Assembly: GCF_007896435.1 (NCBI RefSeq)
Contig: NZ_VCBL01000001.1
Coordinates: 1 to 64,000, forward strand
Reading direction: 5' to 3'
Length of the DNA stretch: 64,000 nucleotides
DNA from: Rummeliibacillus suwonensis
Lineage (GTDB): Bacteria; Bacillota; Bacilli; Bacillales_A; Planococcaceae
Below are positions 39,416-47,739 of the stretch, piece after piece (position 1 is the stretch's first letter; every line of letters starts with the position of its first letter). Below the pieces are notes generated by a model, which was not told the DNA's origin, did no database searches, and saw only the letters and a list, made by a program, of their open reading frames with translations. The position numbers were made by a program, and so were the translations under genes.

Positions 39416-41209
39416 TTGTTTAACTTATTGAAAGTTATTGCAAACGCTTTTTTTAGTAAAAAAGCAAATGTAATCGTTTTAATTATATTTATGGTAATAT
39501 TTACAATATATTGTTGCAATCCATATGTTATTAATCCAGCAGAGTTCACGCTTTATACAAAATATTTTATTCCAATAGGTGTTTTAGTATGGGGGTGGAT
39601 TGGCTATCAACTTTGGACGGCAGTTGAGCAAGTTCTGCCTACTGACTTCTTTGATGAGGATATTCGATTAAAAAAATTAAGCGTATATTCAAAATTGATT
39701 TTTGGACTTATTTTACTTTTTATATGTATTTTTCAATTAATTCAAGGCGCTTTAATAGCAACAGTGATTACTTTTATATTTAATTCTTCTATTAAACTTA
39801 CATGGTGGTTATTCAAACTATATTTCATCCATTTTGGAATGGCATTTATCATTTCATCACTGATTGGAATGGTTTGTTGTATATGGATGACAAGAAAAAA
39901 GAGCATTGTTTCGATTTTGTTATGTATCATTTTACTTTTTGAGTTCATCTTTGTGATTGGTCGCGAATTTGTAGGAGAACGGATCGAATTATTTATTTTA
40001 AATCGTTTTATTTACATTGATCCGATATTCAGTTTGACAAATGCAAATGAGCAAGCTACTTGGAAGTTATTATTTTTATTCATATGTCTAATAGCATTAG
40101 TGTTCAGTCTTATTTTAAAAATGAATAAACCATTAGTTATTTTACTGCCGCTTCTATTCCTTTTTTTTAATGTGAAAAGCGTAGATGTGTTTTCTAAGCA
40201 AGCATCAGAGGTAGATTTAGTAAATGAGGATAAAAAGTTGATGAATTTGATAGAACATTCAAGCGGGCATTTTAATGGTTCAATGGATGGTTGGAATATG
40301 GAAAAAATCGAGTTTGATTTAAATTCGAAAATCTTCCATGTAGTGATGGATGTAAAGCCAAATAAAGAGAAAATTAACTTTTCATTAAATGAACAATTCA
40401 AAATAACAAAAATCATTTCTAAAGATGGAACGCTTGATTTTTATACTTCAAAAATGGGGTCCTATTTTTTTAATATTTTCGAAAAATCTATTTATTTACC
40501 GTATTTTGCAAATTGGTATCCTCAAAGCAATGTAAACTCTATCTACACATTCAATCAAGCAAGCAACTATATTGAAATTGAAAATAATTCAGGCATTTGT
40601 ACTCAAATGGATTTAAAAGTGGTTCATCAAAAGTTTGTTTGGCAAGGGGAAAACGCTCCTTGTATAACTTTAGTTAAGGGAAATTATACAAAAACAACAA
40701 TTGGTGGAGTAGATTTTCTAATATATGACTCCATGATTGCAAAAGATGAGCAGTACAAAATGATTTTAAAGAATTTAGAAAATATTCAAAAAGAGTATTG
40801 TCAAATTAGCTCTAGACGTAATTTATGCGATCATCCAATTCAATCTATTTTGATTAAACCAAAGCAAGGTTATCTTCCTTACATATCTTATAGCGATGTC
40901 ATTGTTCATCAAGGTTTTTATATTATTAGTGTTGATCCGTTCAGTGATGTGAACACAGATCCTATTAGTAAATATGTAAGTGAAATTGCATCGATTGCTT
41001 TAGCAGATGACTATTTTGAGGATCAAGGATTACGCTATTATGCAGCAGATTATATAAGTGAACGATTAGGTTTTAACAAGCTTAATTACTTATCTCTCAT
41101 GATGCAGGAGAAGAAAGAACAACCAGCAAATTGGGATGAATTTATAAAGTTAAATCTAGGTGATAAAAAGAAATTTATTCATAAGATGACAGCGGTCGGA
41201 GAGGAGTAA
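39416..41209 (+). CDS. large ABC-2-like permease with extracytoplasmic domain
   Basis: 597 residues from TTG 39416, with TAGGAGAG upstream; no in-frame ATG fits. Seven or eight hydrophobic segments (about 15-270) are followed by a mostly soluble domain (about 275-590) that should face outward. The overall plan resembles bacterial permeases fused to an M1-aminopeptidase-like domain (late segment YYAADYISERLGFNKLNYLS), but I see no HExxH zinc site. The protein at 42285 has the same plan. Its stop codon is in frame with the downstream degenerate ATPase. Likely the membrane subunit of an ABC system acting on the exported 130-residue protein or on an outside peptide. Confidence 0.65.
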   Translation: MFNLLKVIANAFFSKKANVIVLIIFMVIFTIYCCNPYVINPAEFTLYTKYFIPIGVLVWGWIGYQLWTAVEQVLPTDFFDEDIRLKKLSVYSKLIFGLILLFICIFQLIQGALIATVITFIFNSSIKLTWWLFKLYFIHFGMAFIISSLIGMVCCIWMTRKKSIVSILLCIILLFEFIFVIGREFVGERIELFILNRFIYIDPIFSLTNANEQATWKLLFLFICLIALVFSLILKMNKPLVILLPLLFLFFNVKSVDVFSKQASEVDLVNEDKKLMNLIEHSSGHFNGSMDGWNMEKIEFDLNSKIFHVVMDVKPNKEKINFSLNEQFKITKIISKDGTLDFYTSKMGSYFFNIFEKSIYLPYFANWYPQSNVNSIYTFNQASNYIEIENNSGICTQMDLKVVHQKFVWQGENAPCITLVKGNYTKTTIGGVDFLIYDSMIAKDEQYKMILKNLENIQKEYCQISSRRNLCDHPIQSILIKPKQGYLPYISYSDVIVHQGFYIISVDPFSDVNTDPISKYVSEIASIALADDYFEDQGLRYYAADYISERLGFNKLNYLSLMMQEKKEQPANWDEFIKLNLGDKKKFIHKMTAVGEE

Positions 41210-41296
41210 AAGGATGCTCAACTAAGAGAAGTTACAATACGTTCTAATGGAAAACTACAACTTTATAATTGTAGCTGCGACTTACCAAAACGATCA

Positions 41297-41836
41297 ATGA
41301 TTGTGGCATCTAATCATTATCATTTAACGACTCTTGCTAACGCTTTTTGTGGTAAACATTCTATCGAAAACGGGAAAATAATATTAGATACCAAGAATGA
41401 CAAGCATAAAAAGAAAATTTTTTATAATCTTCCATATAATTATACGGAAAAATGGCGACATTATACGATTTCAGAGATTTTATCTATTTGGAAATATCCA
41501 AAGCAAAATTCGGAGATTTTTCATAAATATCAATTTGATATTGATTGTAAACTAAATGATTTGACGAAAGTACAACAATTTATTTATTGGGTAAGTGTAG
41601 GAAAATCACTTCAACATCAATTTTTTATCTTAAACAATTCATTTCAGTATTTTGATTATTTAGATTGGAAGGTCTTAGAGCGTTTTTTAAAGGAGGATTT
41701 CAATCATGAATCGTTTCTCCTTTTAAGTCATCGATACGAATCTGTATTAAATGAAGATATTGATGCTATTTTTGAAATCAATACACAACATCAGCTTACT
41801 TTGAAAGGAGGTGAAAAAGATGGTGATTGTAAATAA
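41297..41836 (+). CDS. degenerate ABC ATPase-like protein (pseudo-ATPase)
   Basis: 179 residues from ATG 41297, but homology extends upstream to about 41219 (QLREVTIRSNGKLQLYNCSC). That start was probably ATG 41214, seven bases behind GGAGAGGAG and now out of frame. The protein follows the ABC ATPase plan with every catalytic motif altered: the Walker A region reads ASNHYHLTTLANAFCG, the signature region LTKVQQ, and the Walker B region FFILNNSFQYFD with Asn for the Asp and Glu. The H-loop LLLSH is kept. It cannot hydrolyse ATP by the usual mechanism. It may pair with the intact ATPase at 44282 as a regulatory half, or be a decaying gene. Confidence 0.65.
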   Translation: MIVASNHYHLTTLANAFCGKHSIENGKIILDTKNDKHKKKIFYNLPYNYTEKWRHYTISEILSIWKYPKQNSEIFHKYQFDIDCKLNDLTKVQQFIYWVSVGKSLQHQFFILNNSFQYFDYLDWKVLERFLKEDFNHESFLLLSHRYESVLNEDIDAIFEINTQHQLTLKGGEKDGDCK

Positions 41837-42212
41837 AAAACGCAATAAAAAGTTATTAGTCATTGGGGCAGCACTTAGCCTTTCAATCTTTATTTCTGGT
41901 GTAGCAGGAGCCACTAGTAAGACAGCTTATTTATCTGGTTCAACTTCTAACGAAACAGGGACTATTACAGCAGGCGCTACTACGGGTGCAAGTATTAAAG
42001 GTGGAAATACGGGAGCCAATACTACTGTTCGTGCTTATGGTAAAAAAGTAATTAATTACTGGCCAGATTCAACAGTAGCATCAACAGATTGGTTGAATCC
42101 TGGAAAAGAGCAAACAAAGGGATTTACTCCAACTAAAGGGGAAAAATATTATGGACTAATCACAGGACAAACATCTAGTTCTAATGGTTATGTTAAAATC
42201 ACAGTAAATTAA
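41820..42212 (+). CDS. small exported protein, candidate bacteriocin or signal
   Basis: 130 residues from ATG 41820, nine bases after AAAGGAGG; GTG 41811 is too close. Signal peptide about 1-31 (KKRNKKLLVIGAALSLSIFI, then SGVAGA). The mature part of about 98 residues is rich in Gly, Ser and Thr with no Cys, and looks strand-rich (ASIKGGNTGANTTVRAYGKK, EKYYGLITGQTSSSNGYVKI). Its position between two permease-ATPase sets resembles exported bacteriocin cassettes such as lactococcin 972, but the mature sequence lacks that family's pattern. The gene overlaps the pseudo-ATPase gene and is followed by a strong terminator, so it may be the most abundant product. Confidence 0.7.
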   Translation: MVIVNKKRNKKLLVIGAALSLSIFISGVAGATSKTAYLSGSTSNETGTITAGATTGASIKGGNTGANTTVRAYGKKVINYWPDSTVASTDWLNPGKEQTKGFTPTKGEKYYGLITGQTSSSNGYVKITVN

Positions 42213-42218
42213 TAGGCT

Positions 42219-42266
42219 AAAAAAGAGATGCCATTCTTTGCAAGAGTGTTGTGCATCTCTTTTTAC
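42219..42266 (+). terminator. strong intrinsic terminator after the exported-protein gene
   Basis: AAAAAAGAGATGC pairs with GCATCTCTTTTT. It separates the first three genes from the 42285-45756 genes, which then need readthrough or their own promoter. Confidence 0.88.
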
Positions 42267-42284
42267 CTAAAAAGGAGAATGGGG

Positions 42285-44282
42285 ATGCGGTGGAAATGGT
42301 TATTTCACTTTTATAGTAAGCAATTTATCAAAAGCAAGTTATATATGGGGGCAAGTCTAGCACTGATTATTCTTGTCATCAGCCGGATTATGTTGCATAA
42401 ATTTGATCAATTTCATATCCAGAATTTTGGAGATCTACCATCAGAAATCAGCGGCGTTGTCCAAATTGTCTCCATTTTTTATATGATTTATGCCTATCAA
42501 GTCGTTTCTAATGAGCTTCAATATGGGATTCAGACGTTTTTTACAGATGGACATCAGATCATGGTTGAAAAAATTTCAGCAATGGGTGTGGTGCATAGCC
42601 TTTTTCAACTCGCATTAGCCATTATTACATACGGATTTTATAGTTTTTATTTTTTAATCAATGGGCTAGGTGTGACCTTTTTATATGCCGAATTGTTTCG
42701 CTTTATCATGACTTTTTTATGGGAACCGATGATTCTCTATTTCTTTATGGCGATTCTTGTCGCGATTATTTGTGGCAAGCGTAAAATCAGCTTCTTTTTT
42801 ATCGCGGTTGGATGGATTGTCACAGGCGGAATGAATACAGAATTTTTAGAAACTATTTTCAATAACATCCCGGCAAAGGATTGGAAGATTCTGCTTTCTT
42901 TTAGTATGAGCAATATATACAACGCTTATGAATCATTTATTGGTTATGATATTAGCTTGGCATATGAATTGCGCTTCCTATTTTGGCTGCTTTTATTGGG
43001 GGAGTTCTTTTTTCTTCTCTCCCTTCGCTGGGCACAGGATTTTGCCTTACGAAAGCGGATTCGAAATCTGCTGATTGTTCTTCCAATAGTGTTACTGCTT
43101 GTAGGGAAAATGGCAATCTTATGGATGCCGAATATGTGGAATAATGCGGATTACAATCAAGAAGTTAAATATTATCAAAAGCTCTCCCATTCAAAAAGCC
43201 AGACAAATGAAGCATATGATATCCAGCAGTATGTAATGCATCTAGAAGGAGATCAGCTACAAGTAACAATGTCGCTAAAAAATATGAAAACAGTACGTCC
43301 TACTTTTCAACTTTATCACGCATACGCCATTCAGTCGATCACCAATCATCATCGAGCGGTTTCCTATGATCGGTATGGGGATTTGATCACTCTTCATTTA
43401 AAGAAACCTGTTGATCAATTGCAATTTACCTATACCCTTCGGTCAACAAATTTTTATCCCATTTTAAGAAGTCGAAAGCTATTGCTTGGAAATATGGCTT
43501 GGTATCCAAAGAAAAATAATGATCAAATGTATCGTATAAGTAAAGATGGAAGGGGTGTCGATTTTATTCCTGATGACCCTACCAAAGCAGTAAAAATGAC
43601 TGTCCAAACAAAAGACAAGCTATTATTTATCAATTTAGCGAAAAAGAGCGATGGTGTGTATGAAGGAAAGGCTCAGGCGGTCACATTGATTATGGGGCAA
43701 GGAAAAACGTTGGAAACAGGTGACTATCGCATCACGTATCCGAGTGATTGGCCAGATCTTACAGAAAGTGCACCCACTTTTCTTGCTTTTCAGGAAAAGC
43801 TATTGGCATATGCCCAAGAAATCGGTCCAACCGTTGTAAGTCGAGTGCCTTCGAAAATTGTGTTAGCTCAGAATATCACTAATGGAGTAGCGAAATTAAT
43901 AAGTGAGGATCATTTTGTTTATGATACTGGGTCATTGTATCCATTAGCATCTAAGGATACTTTGGAAGGAATTCCCACAGAGATGATGCCGATCATTATT
44001 GCACCGAAAAAAAGTCCATTCTATACTGCTTGGTGCCTTGCAACAACTAGTTGGATGAATCGTAAACTTCATGTATTAGATCAAATTCACTTCGACTCAG
44101 ACTTACCTTTTTATTCGGATTCAGATGATGCACCTGTAAAGGAAGGTACGAAAGTTTTAGAGGAATTTCAAGGAAAATCATTGAAAGAGCAACAGGAATT
44201 TTTGAAATACTGGTATGCCCATATGGAGGAAGCGACTACATGGAAGGAAATTCATAGTTGGCTAAAGGGGAATCGAAAATAA
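42285..44282 (+). CDS. second large ABC-2-like permease with extracytoplasmic domain
   Basis: 665 residues from ATG 42285 (seven bases after AAAGGAG; the upstream frame crosses the terminator). About seven membrane helices lie in residues 15-280, with conserved-looking SNELQYGIQTFFTDGHQIMV after the second. Then comes a 380-residue outside domain beginning near WMPNMWNNADYNQEVKYYQK. Same plan as the 39416 protein but only distantly alike. It overlaps the ABC ATPase by one base (TAATG), so it should be that ATPase's membrane partner. The outside domain could bind the exported protein for transport, sensing or immunity. Confidence 0.7.
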   Translation: MRWKWLFHFYSKQFIKSKLYMGASLALIILVISRIMLHKFDQFHIQNFGDLPSEISGVVQIVSIFYMIYAYQVVSNELQYGIQTFFTDGHQIMVEKISAMGVVHSLFQLALAIITYGFYSFYFLINGLGVTFLYAELFRFIMTFLWEPMILYFFMAILVAIICGKRKISFFFIAVGWIVTGGMNTEFLETIFNNIPAKDWKILLSFSMSNIYNAYESFIGYDISLAYELRFLFWLLLLGEFFFLLSLRWAQDFALRKRIRNLLIVLPIVLLLVGKMAILWMPNMWNNADYNQEVKYYQKLSHSKSQTNEAYDIQQYVMHLEGDQLQVTMSLKNMKTVRPTFQLYHAYAIQSITNHHRAVSYDRYGDLITLHLKKPVDQLQFTYTLRSTNFYPILRSRKLLLGNMAWYPKKNNDQMYRISKDGRGVDFIPDDPTKAVKMTVQTKDKLLFINLAKKSDGVYEGKAQAVTLIMGQGKTLETGDYRITYPSDWPDLTESAPTFLAFQEKLLAYAQEIGPTVVSRVPSKIVLAQNITNGVAKLISEDHFVYDTGSLYPLASKDTLEGIPTEMMPIIIAPKKSPFYTAWCLATTSWMNRKLHVLDQIHFDSDLPFYSDSDDAPVKEGTKVLEEFQGKSLKEQQEFLKYWYAHMEEATTWKEIHSWLKGNRK

Positions 44283-45148
44283 TGGACCTATATATTAAAG
44301 ACCTTTCAAAAAAGATGAAAAAACAAACGATATTATCGCAATTATCCCTGCATATAACGGGGATTTATGGCCTCTTAGGACCAAATGGAGCAGGGAAAAC
44401 AACCGTTATGAAAATTATTGCAGGACTATCCAAGATGGATGATGGCGAGGTTTTTTTAAATGAGGAACTCATAAGTAGAGGAACTTATGTCAAACGGGTA
44501 GGTTCCATTGGTTATCTGCCACAAGACTTTCAGTTTTATCCGCAGCTAACGATTTTTGAAGTTTTAGAACATATTGCAGTTCTACAGGGAATTGTCGATC
44601 CGTCTCTTATTGCAAAAGAAATCGATGAAGTATTAGAAGTGGTCAATCTTTCTGAACAAAGGCATAAAAAAATTCATGAATTGTCTGGAGGGATGCGCAG
44701 AAGAGTGGGAATTGCTCAGCTTCTGCTAAGAAAGCCATCTATTTTGATATTCGATGAACCAACAGCAGGGTTAGATATTGAGGAACGAATTCGCTTTCGC
44801 AATTTATTGAAAGTATTGGGTGGCAATCATACAATTATCATTTCCTCACATATCGTAGAAGATATTGAATTTTTATGTACGAAAATCGGTGTCATACGAA
44901 AAGGAAAAAAATTATTTGAGGGTGCACCGGATGCGTTAAAAAATTATGCCAGACACAAAACATTCGATCTGCTAATTTCAAAAGAAGACTTGGATGATTT
45001 TATTCTAAAGCATGAGGTTGTCTATTTGGAGGAACAAGAAGAGAAAATTCGTGTAAGGATTTTGAGTGAGGAAGATAATATTGGGAAGCCAGTTAGTCCT
45101 CGTTTGATGGATGGATACCTAGCGTTATTACAAGAGGATTCGCTATGA
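44282..45148 (+). CDS. ABC transporter ATP-binding protein
   Basis: 288 residues from ATG 44282, which overlaps the permease stop. Complete motifs: Walker A GPNGAGKTT (about 33-41), Q-loop GYLPQDF, signature LSGGM (134-138), Walker B ILIFDEPT (about 153-160), D-loop and H-loop IISSH. The C-terminal 70 residues form the extra domain usual for ATPases of ABC-2 exporters and bacteriocin immunity systems. It is the only catalytically intact ATPase of the cluster and could drive both permeases. Overlaps the next gene in the ATGA manner. Confidence 0.92.
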   Translation: MDLYIKDLSKKMKKQTILSQLSLHITGIYGLLGPNGAGKTTVMKIIAGLSKMDDGEVFLNEELISRGTYVKRVGSIGYLPQDFQFYPQLTIFEVLEHIAVLQGIVDPSLIAKEIDEVLEVVNLSEQRHKKIHELSGGMRRRVGIAQLLLRKPSILIFDEPTAGLDIEERIRFRNLLKVLGGNHTIIISSHIVEDIEFLCTKIGVIRKGKKLFEGAPDALKNYARHKTFDLLISKEDLDDFILKHEVVYLEEQEEKIRVRILSEEDNIGKPVSPRLMDGYLALLQEDSL

Positions 45149-45756
45149 AGAAAATTTCCTACTTATTCAAGTTTGATCTAAAATTACAGCAGTTTTTCTT
45201 CTTTCTTCCATTTATTGCATATGCTTTAGCCATTGTTTGTATCTATATATCTCCAGATGAGAATCGTGACTATATTTTTTTTCAAGTATTAGCCGTTAGC
45301 TTTTGCGGAGTCCATCTACTCTTACATTATAGTTATTTATTTGAAGAGGGAGCAAGTGAAATTCTTTTGCCCTATTATCGTCAAACTGCTTGGCTGGATC
45401 TTTTACGTTATGGGTTAGTAGATGGGCTTTGTATAGCGATTGTTTTTTGTTTTGTCGATCCATTTTTTCATACCCCACAGGTAGTGGCTCATACGATTCT
45501 TTTAGCATTATGCTACTTTTTAGGAAGTAGTGCGTTGCTTATGATCATAAAAAACTTAGAGATTACTATTTCCTGCATATTGGTTTATACCATCATGGAA
45601 ATTGGTACACAGGGGAGCTTTATGCCATGGCCTCATATTTTCTTCTTTGTCTATCCTTATGTCGATTTATGGGTGAGATTAACGTATATCTCACTTGTCA
45701 TCGGTTTAATTCTTGCAATTGGTATCATTAGTCGATTTTATATAACAAGAAAGTAA
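45145..45756 (+). CDS. six-helix membrane protein of the ABC cluster
   Basis: 203 residues with six hydrophobic segments and short loops. ATG overlaps the ATPase stop codon, so it is coupled. It has the size and layout of a half ABC-2 permease subunit (compare small membrane components of lantibiotic-immunity transporters). No detailed family recognised. Last gene of the cluster, followed by a bidirectional terminator. Confidence 0.7.
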   Translation: MKKISYLFKFDLKLQQFFFFLPFIAYALAIVCIYISPDENRDYIFFQVLAVSFCGVHLLLHYSYLFEEGASEILLPYYRQTAWLDLLRYGLVDGLCIAIVFCFVDPFFHTPQVVAHTILLALCYFLGSSALLMIIKNLEITISCILVYTIMEIGTQGSFMPWPHIFFFVYPYVDLWVRLTYISLVIGLILAIGIISRFYITRK

Positions 45757-45924
45757 AAGATGGTATGTATTTGATTAGAGAACATGCTTATTGTAGGCTT
45801 CCTAATAAATATGTTTTTTGATATAAAATGAATTTATTTAAGTCATTATCATTACAATTCCGATCATTGGCAATATTATTTTGAAATAATTGAAAGTTAG
45901 TAAAATTATCCCCCATACAAGACA

Positions 45925-45957
45925 AAAGGAATTCTCAATGGTAGAGAATTCCTTTTT
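45925..45957. terminator. bidirectional terminator between convergent genes
   Basis: AAAGGAATTCTC and GAGAATTCCTTT form a perfect 12-bp stem around a 7-base loop, with T on the rightward side and A on the left, so it serves both the ABC cluster and the leftward dehydrogenase gene. Confidence 0.9.
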
Positions 45958-45961
45958 GTAT

Positions 45962-46921
45962 TTAAAATAATTTTCGAATCGCTGAACCTGATAGATAAGC
46001 CAGAATATCTTCGAGTGTTTCATGATAATATTTACTGTAATTGCCTCTTGTGACGTAACCAAGATGTGGTGTTGCTAGGACATTTGGAAGCGTGCGGAAA
46101 GGATGATCCTCACCTAAAGGCTCTATCTCAAATACATCAAGCCCAGCCCCTGCAATCAGCCCCTTTTTCAATGCATGGATAAGGTCGTCCTGATTAACGA
46201 TCGGACCTCGTGATGTATTGATGAGATATGCGGATGGTTTCATATGCTCTAGTTCCCGCAATGTGATTAGGTTTCTTGTACGATCGCTTAATACAAGGTG
46301 AATGGAAACATAATCGCTATTTTGCAAAAGTTCTTCTAAAGAAGCTGCCTTTTGTACCCCTAGAGGCTCCGTTCTTTCAGTTGTTAGATTTTGGCTCCAA
46401 GCCATTACTTCCATTCCAAATGCTTGGGCAATGCGTGCCATTTTACTGCCGATTTTTCCGAGACCGATTAATCCGAGGCGTTTACCGCATAAATCTTCAC
46501 CAACGAAAATTTGCCAAGGACCGTTATTTCGTAAGTTGAGATTTTCTTGCGTAATCTGGCGCGCTAAATTGAGGATTAATCCCCAAGCAAGTTCTGTAGG
46601 CGGTGCTGAATCACTGGCTGTCCCACAAACAGTCACATGATGTTCTTTAGCCGCGTCTAGATCGATTGCGGCGTTTCTCATACCTGTCGTAACTAATAGT
46701 TTCAGTTTAGGAAGATGTGCGAATAATGATTTTTGAAATGGTGTACGTTCACGCATAATAGCGATAATATCAAAATCTTGAAGAGCTTCTATCAGTTCAT
46801 CTTCATGATTAAAGTGTTGGTGAAAAGCTGTTACGTCCACTTTTTCCGAAATGGATGACCAATCTGCTAAATCAAGTGCTACTTTTTGATAGTCATCTAA
46901 AATGGCACATTTAAGTTTCAT
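45962..46921 (-). CDS. D-isomer-specific 2-hydroxyacid dehydrogenase
   Basis: 319 residues from ATG 46921 (GGAGG 11 bases upstream on the minus strand); the frame's earlier ATG at 46987 has no good site. NAD-binding motif GLIGLGKIGSKMARIAQAFG in the middle, substrate-binding N and C parts, and the catalytic set: Arg in LVLSDRTRNLI or the equivalent, the NTSRGP segment, and His in LATPHLGYVT. Family members reduce 2-keto acids or oxidise D-2-hydroxy acids, including 3-phosphoglycerate; this length lacks the ACT domain of SerA, so the substrate is unknown. A single gene, convergent with the ABC cluster. Confidence 0.88.
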   Translation of the reverse strand: MKLKCAILDDYQKVALDLADWSSISEKVDVTAFHQHFNHEDELIEALQDFDIIAIMRERTPFQKSLFAHLPKLKLLVTTGMRNAAIDLDAAKEHHVTVCGTASDSAPPTELAWGLILNLARQITQENLNLRNNGPWQIFVGEDLCGKRLGLIGLGKIGSKMARIAQAFGMEVMAWSQNLTTERTEPLGVQKAASLEELLQNSDYVSIHLVLSDRTRNLITLRELEHMKPSAYLINTSRGPIVNQDDLIHALKKGLIAGAGLDVFEIEPLGEDHPFRTLPNVLATPHLGYVTRGNYSKYYHETLEDILAYLSGSAIRKLF

Positions 46922-47240
46922 ATTCTCTTGTACCTCCAAAATAGTTTTCTTATGGTGAATTTTATCAGTTTTATATAATAAACGCATTTATATTTGTCAC
47001 ATTTTGGATAAAAATGTGTTTTCCCCTATTTTTAATGCTTGGTTTTGTTTAAAAGATTTCTGTATGAATTCATTTTTTCATAATGAAACAGATGTGCTGA
47101 TTGGAGAAAAATAGGTGATGAATTTGGCGTGATTCCAAAAAACAGGTATTTTTAGCTCCATTTATGTCGATCTTCGCTGTGGTTACTCGTTTCCTTCGTG
47201 CAGTGCATATTTGGTGAAGACAATCCAATATACCACGGTA

Positions 47241-47422
47241 AGAGCAAATAAAGTCTCTGAGGGAGCAAATAAAGTCTCCGAGAGAGCGAATAAATCCCCG
47301 GAGAGAGCGAATAAAGTCTCCGAGAGAGCAAATAAATCCCCGAAGAGAGCGAATAAACTCCGAGAGAGCGAATAAATCCCCGAAGAGAGCGAATAAAGTC
47401 TCCGAGAGAGCGAATAAATCCC
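47241..47422. repeat. 21-bp minisatellite
   Basis: About eight or nine units of two alternating types, AGTCTCCGAGAGAGCGAATAA and ATCCCCGAAGAGAGCGAATAA without their last base counted, one unit shortened by two bases. Each unit keeps GAG(C)(G/A)AATAAA. Confidence 0.8.
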
Positions 47423-47658
47423 AAGAAAGAGAATGACCTGTTGACCAAAGGAGACTTAAGCCGCCCATAGGAAAGCGAGCCATAGCGGAAATCAGCGAAT
47501 ACATCATATCTTGTGGGGGAAATCGGATAATTAACATACCTGATCATAAAATTTTTAATTCAACAAATTTTGGCATCTTCCTACAAGGACATTCATATCA
47601 TAGTATTTAGGTATGCTCTGGGTGCTATATGTAAATAGTTTGAAATTTTAAAATATAG

Positions 47659-47687
47659 TTGACAGATAGGAATTGTATAGTTAAAAT
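47659..47687 (+). promoter_or_regulatory. predicted sigma-A promoter of the monooxygenase operon
   Basis: TTGACA (47659-47664), 17-bp spacer, TAAAAT (47682-47687), about 50 bp before the first gene. The spacer contains ATAGGAATTGTATAG, a possible regulator site, but I cannot name the regulator. Confidence 0.7.
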
Positions 47688-47739
47688 CGAATAAACACTC
47701 AAAACTATTACATGAAATACCATTTATGGAGGGAATCTT

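Larger units (their letters stand above)
46922..47739. other. gene-free interval with a tandem repeat and a promoter
   Basis: Contains a 21-bp tandem repeat (47241-47422), a fragment of the GC-rich dispersed repeat at about 47455-47490 (GGAAAGCGAGCCATAGCGGAAATC), and the promoter of the monooxygenase operon (47659-47687). Minus-strand frames that read Ser-Leu-Arg-Gly repeats are artefacts of the tandem array. Confidence 0.7.

Noticed and set aside
41820-42212. Lactococcin 972 family bacteriocin
   Set aside because: The gene neighbourhood is similar but the mature sequence lacks the family's aromatic and His pattern; only a general exported-peptide call is justified.
47241-47422. CRISPR array
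   Set aside because: Units are contiguous without unique spacers, and no cas genes are present in the window.
47070-47547. Minus-strand frames encoding Ser-Leu-Arg/Gly-Phe-Ile repeats
   Set aside because: Artefacts of a 21-bp tandem repeat, whose period is a multiple of three.
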